The notes under the pieces were generated by a model. That model did no database searches and was not told where the DNA came from. It worked only from the letters and a program-made list of their open reading frames with translations. This document shows, in pieces, positions 62,189-64,000 of a stretch of DNA of 64,000 bases. Origin of the DNA: Pirellulales bacterium (GTDB lineage Bacteria > Planctomycetota > Planctomycetia > Pirellulales > JACPPG01); assembly GCA_036499395.1 (NCBI GenBank), contig DASYDW010000136.1:167953-231952 (forward strand), read 5' to 3'. A program made the translations under genes and the position numbers. Each line of letters begins with the position of its first letter. Within the stretch, counting starts at the first letter, position 1.

Positions 62189-63526
62189 ATGTCTCGTTCG
62201 TGGCCTACATCCCGTCGCCGCGGGGCGTTCACGCTGGTAGAGCTACTAGTCGTGATCGCCATCATCGGCATTTTGATCGCTTTGTTGCTCCCGGCCGTGC
62301 AGATGGCGCGCGAAGCAGCCCGTCGCGCCCAATGCTCTAACAACTTGAAGCAGATTGGGCTGGCTCTGCAGAACTATCACGATTCGTTCAACAAGATGCC
62401 GTATGGTGCCCGCGCGGCAGGTAATAGCGCCGCCGGCTACACCTGGGGCAATTCTTTCTGGGTCGGACTCTTGGCGTATGCCGAAGGGACCGCTGTGGCC
62501 CAGCAGTGGAACAACTCGGTCCCCAATAACGCCCTGGTTGGCTGGTCGGGCATGGGAACCACAGCTTCCGTTCCGCTGAGCGGCAATTCCGGCCTGGTCG
62601 GCAATCCAACAAATAACTCGACCAGTCCGCAGGGTTTCCGTCCGGCGTACATGCTCTGCCCCTCCAGCCCGTTGCCTCAGTTTTATTCGGGCCTGTGTAC
62701 ACCTGCGTCCACAACCGTGCCTACCGTGCCGGGCGTTCAATCGCAGATCGTGCAACCGACGTATGCCGGCATATCGGGGGCCGTCGCGTTGCCGACAACG
62801 GTAACGCCCTCGGATGGCGGAAATGACGCACCCGGTTCGGCGCCAACGCTCGGCGGTTACGCCTTGGGAATCGACCCTTCGGTTTCTGGCGGTGCGATGA
62901 AGACCGATGCTCGTTATCAGATTACACCGCAGGGTATCGCCAGCGCGGCCGGCGCACTGGTGCCGGGTAAATCCATTGGCTTGGCCGGTCTTTCCGACGG
63001 CACCAGCAACACGATGGTGGTCGCTGAACAGTCCGGCTGGCAGTATTACGGCGCCGCCGCCGGCAATGCCGGCAAACAAGGGGATTTGCGGGCAACGGCC
63101 CTCTTCGGTGGCTTTACTGGCACCAATGGCAACGGCAGCCCCAGCCCCACGCAGCCCATGGTAGCCACCACAGGAAATCTGGGAATTTACGCCTTGACGA
63201 CTGTTCGCTGGCCGATCAATGCGTTTTCAGCACGCATCAGCCAGGGGACAAATGCGGGCAGCGGGGCTTATCCCCCCGTCCCGTCGCTCCAAAATGTCAC
63301 CAATGACTCGGTGTCCTGCGGAGTTTGTCCAACGGCGGGCCTGACCCCCGGCACCTCGAGCCTGACGGGGATCAATAACCCCATCAACTCACAACATCCG
63401 GCCGGCGCCCAGGCGCTGATGGGTGACGGGTCCGTGAAGTTCATGAAGAACGAAACCGACCTGATCACGCTCAAGCGTTACGCGGTCCGCGATGACCGGT
63501 TGCCCATTTCGGACAACGTTAACTAG
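62189..63526 (+). CDS. DUF1559 domain protein with prepilin-type N-terminus
   Basis: 445 residues from ATG 62189, with CCGGAGG seven bases upstream. The N-terminus has the type IV prepilin-like methylation motif RRRGAFTLVELLVVIAIIGILIALLLPAVQMAREAARRAQC, then NNLKQIGLALQNYHDSFNKMP; the central region is Asn/Gly/Ser-rich, and the C-terminus has QHPAGAQALMGDGSVKFMKNETDLITLK, the H-x-G-G-A/G-D-G-S-V motif of the family. Large paralogous family in planctomycetes; the mature protein probably forms pseudopili or is membrane-anchored and surface-exposed. An intrinsic terminator follows directly. Confidence 0.96.
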   Translation: MSRSWPTSRRRGAFTLVELLVVIAIIGILIALLLPAVQMAREAARRAQCSNNLKQIGLALQNYHDSFNKMPYGARAAGNSAAGYTWGNSFWVGLLAYAEGTAVAQQWNNSVPNNALVGWSGMGTTASVPLSGNSGLVGNPTNNSTSPQGFRPAYMLCPSSPLPQFYSGLCTPASTTVPTVPGVQSQIVQPTYAGISGAVALPTTVTPSDGGNDAPGSAPTLGGYALGIDPSVSGGAMKTDARYQITPQGIASAAGALVPGKSIGLAGLSDGTSNTMVVAEQSGWQYYGAAAGNAGKQGDLRATALFGGFTGTNGNGSPSPTQPMVATTGNLGIYALTTVRWPINAFSARISQGTNAGSGAYPPVPSLQNVTNDSVSCGVCPTAGLTPGTSSLTGINNPINSQHPAGAQALMGDGSVKFMKNETDLITLKRYAVRDDRLPISDNVN

Positions 63527-63553
63527 CGACGTCGTAAGCAAAGTTTGCATTTG

Positions 63554-63594
63554 AAAGCCCGCGGAAGGCGAAAACCTTCCGCGGGCTTTTTTTT
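63554..63594 (+). terminator. Intrinsic terminator of the DUF1559 gene
   Basis: A 15-bp perfect stem (63554-63568 with 63575-63589), CGAAAA loop, and a T-run that overlaps the end of the stem and continues to 63594. About 27 bp after the stop. Confidence 0.95.
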
Positions 63595-63641
63595 GCGCGC
63601 GTCGAAAGTTTTACCATGGCGTTGCGGAAGTGGAGGAAGTG

Positions 63642-63656
63642 GGCAGAGGGCAGTGA
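63642..63656. repeat. 15-bp repeat copy 2
   Basis: GGCAGAGGGCAGTGA, identical to 55887-55901. Probably a remnant of an interspersed repeat family; two copies only in this window. Confidence 0.45.
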
Positions 63657-63798
63657 AGCAAATACCGTGTGATGAACGATGCGTGGGGGAAACGCGGAGC
63701 GCGAAATGATGAGCGGGACCGGCACTTTGGCTCGGCGATTCATGGTGCGGTGCAAACACACTATCCTGAATCGCGAATGAGGAAGTTTTCCGACGTAG

Positions 63799-63823
63799 GG
63801 TGCGTCTGTGACGCACCTTTTTT
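63799..63823. repeat. Inverted repeat GGTGCGTC-TGT-GACGCACC followed by T-run
   Basis: An 8-bp stem with a 3-nt loop at 63799-63817, followed by six Ts at 63818-63823. It is preceded by GTAG to give GTAGGGTGCGTC, a motif common in interspersed bacterial repeats, and may also work as a terminator. Confidence 0.55.
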
Positions 63824-63879
63824 ATTGATCCGCAGATTGCGCCAATTTTCGCAGATTGAAAGCCAGGGATCAGAAGAGT

Positions 63880-63902
63880 GGTGTGTCTCGGACACACCCT
63901 AC
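63880..63902. repeat. Inverted repeat GGTGTGTC-TCG-GACACACC
   Basis: Same layout as 63799-63817 (8-bp stem, 3-nt loop) but in opposite orientation, followed by CTAC, so the two copies lie head to head as GTAGGGTG...CACCCTAC about 105 bp apart, as in a small miniature element. Confidence 0.5.
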
Positions 63903-64000
63903 AAGTACTTAGAAAATCCGGCCACGAAAAGTGCGAAAAGGCACCAAGAGAAAGTTAGGGAACTGTGCCTAGAGAATTCTCTGTGGCCTCGGTGAACTCT

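Larger units (their letters stand above)
63595..64000. other. Terminal non-coding region with interspersed repeats
   Basis: About 400 bp with no gene. It contains a second copy of the 15-bp repeat (63642-63656), two related inverted repeats (63799-63817 and 63880-63898), and A-rich text ending with GAATTCTCTGTGGCCTCGGT, resembling non-coding repeats found between genes in many GC-rich bacteria. May be the left end of a longer repeat region beyond the window. Confidence 0.5.

Noticed and set aside
1..64000. CRISPR arrays, tRNA, rRNA, transposases and prophage genes
   Set aside because: No regular direct-repeat array, no tRNA-like T-arm plus acceptor stem, no rRNA conserved block and no recombinase or phage protein was seen. 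A covariance-model search would be needed for a firm negative on tRNA.

Overview
The window looks like a chromosomal segment of a planctomycete, most likely in or near the Pirellulales (inference). The evidence is a GC-rich genome with many secreted paralogues typical of that phylum: a DUF1559 protein with a prepilin-type N-terminus, a DUF1501 Tat-exported protein, a DUF1080 protein, PEP-CTERM proteins, PQQ/FG-GAP propellers, a TMTC-like TPR membrane protein, a lone BMC shell-protein gene and an HTH-REC response regulator. No rRNA, tRNA, CRISPR array, transposase or phage gene was recognised.

Layout. 0-9.2 kb: tail of a SpoIIAA-like gene, gamma-glutamyltransferase, a TMTC-like TPR protein, a LssY-C protein, sucCD behind a strong promoter, and a GT39-like membrane protein. 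10-12.7 kb: two tandem PEP-CTERM paralogues, each ending in its own UUCG-capped terminator. 12.7-16 kb (minus strand): choline-kinase-like phosphotransferase, histidyl-FAD-type oxidoreductase and an extended SDR. 16-21.4 kb: PQQ dehydrogenase-cytochrome c fusion, CehA/McbA-like protein and a TolC-family lipoprotein. 21.7-27.8 kb: a REC-GGDEF-CBS protein, the bicarbonate transport pair sbtA-sbtB, and an OmpR-type two-component system. 27.8-32 kb: DUF1501, DinB and mnmG.

32.2-36.6 kb is the most unusual part. A TTGACT/TATAAT promoter and a leader of about 230 nt precede an HTH-REC regulator and a histidine kinase. Convergent to them is a two-gene unit of a DHDPS-type aldolase and a tandem BMC shell protein with a histone-H1-like basic tail and a plausible internal translation start. 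No other shell gene is nearby.

36.8-48 kb holds a D-aminoacylase-like protein divergent from a serine beta-lactamase-family protein, a TIGR03118 PEP-CTERM protein, a PqaA-like protein, a fatty acid desaturase and a YncE/phosphoesterase protein. 48-55.9 kb holds SirB1, a UvrA homologue carrying a palindromic repeat inside its coding sequence, a small lipoprotein, a 32-residue highly basic protein reminiscent of ribosomal bL37, FabZ-like, rhomboid, trmB and an unknown secreted protein. 55.9-60.1 kb (minus) is a run of four exported proteins (jelly-roll-like, PQQ propeller, DUF1080, FG-GAP). The end carries an LRR protein, a DUF1559 pseudopilin-like protein with a long hairpin-rich leader, and about 400 bp of non-coding interspersed repeats.

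Functionally the segment mixes housekeeping (sucCD, mnmG, trmB, uvrA homologue) with exported catabolic and surface proteins. Start sites below were chosen from Shine-Dalgarno matches, signal peptides and composition; where they are uncertain this is stated.
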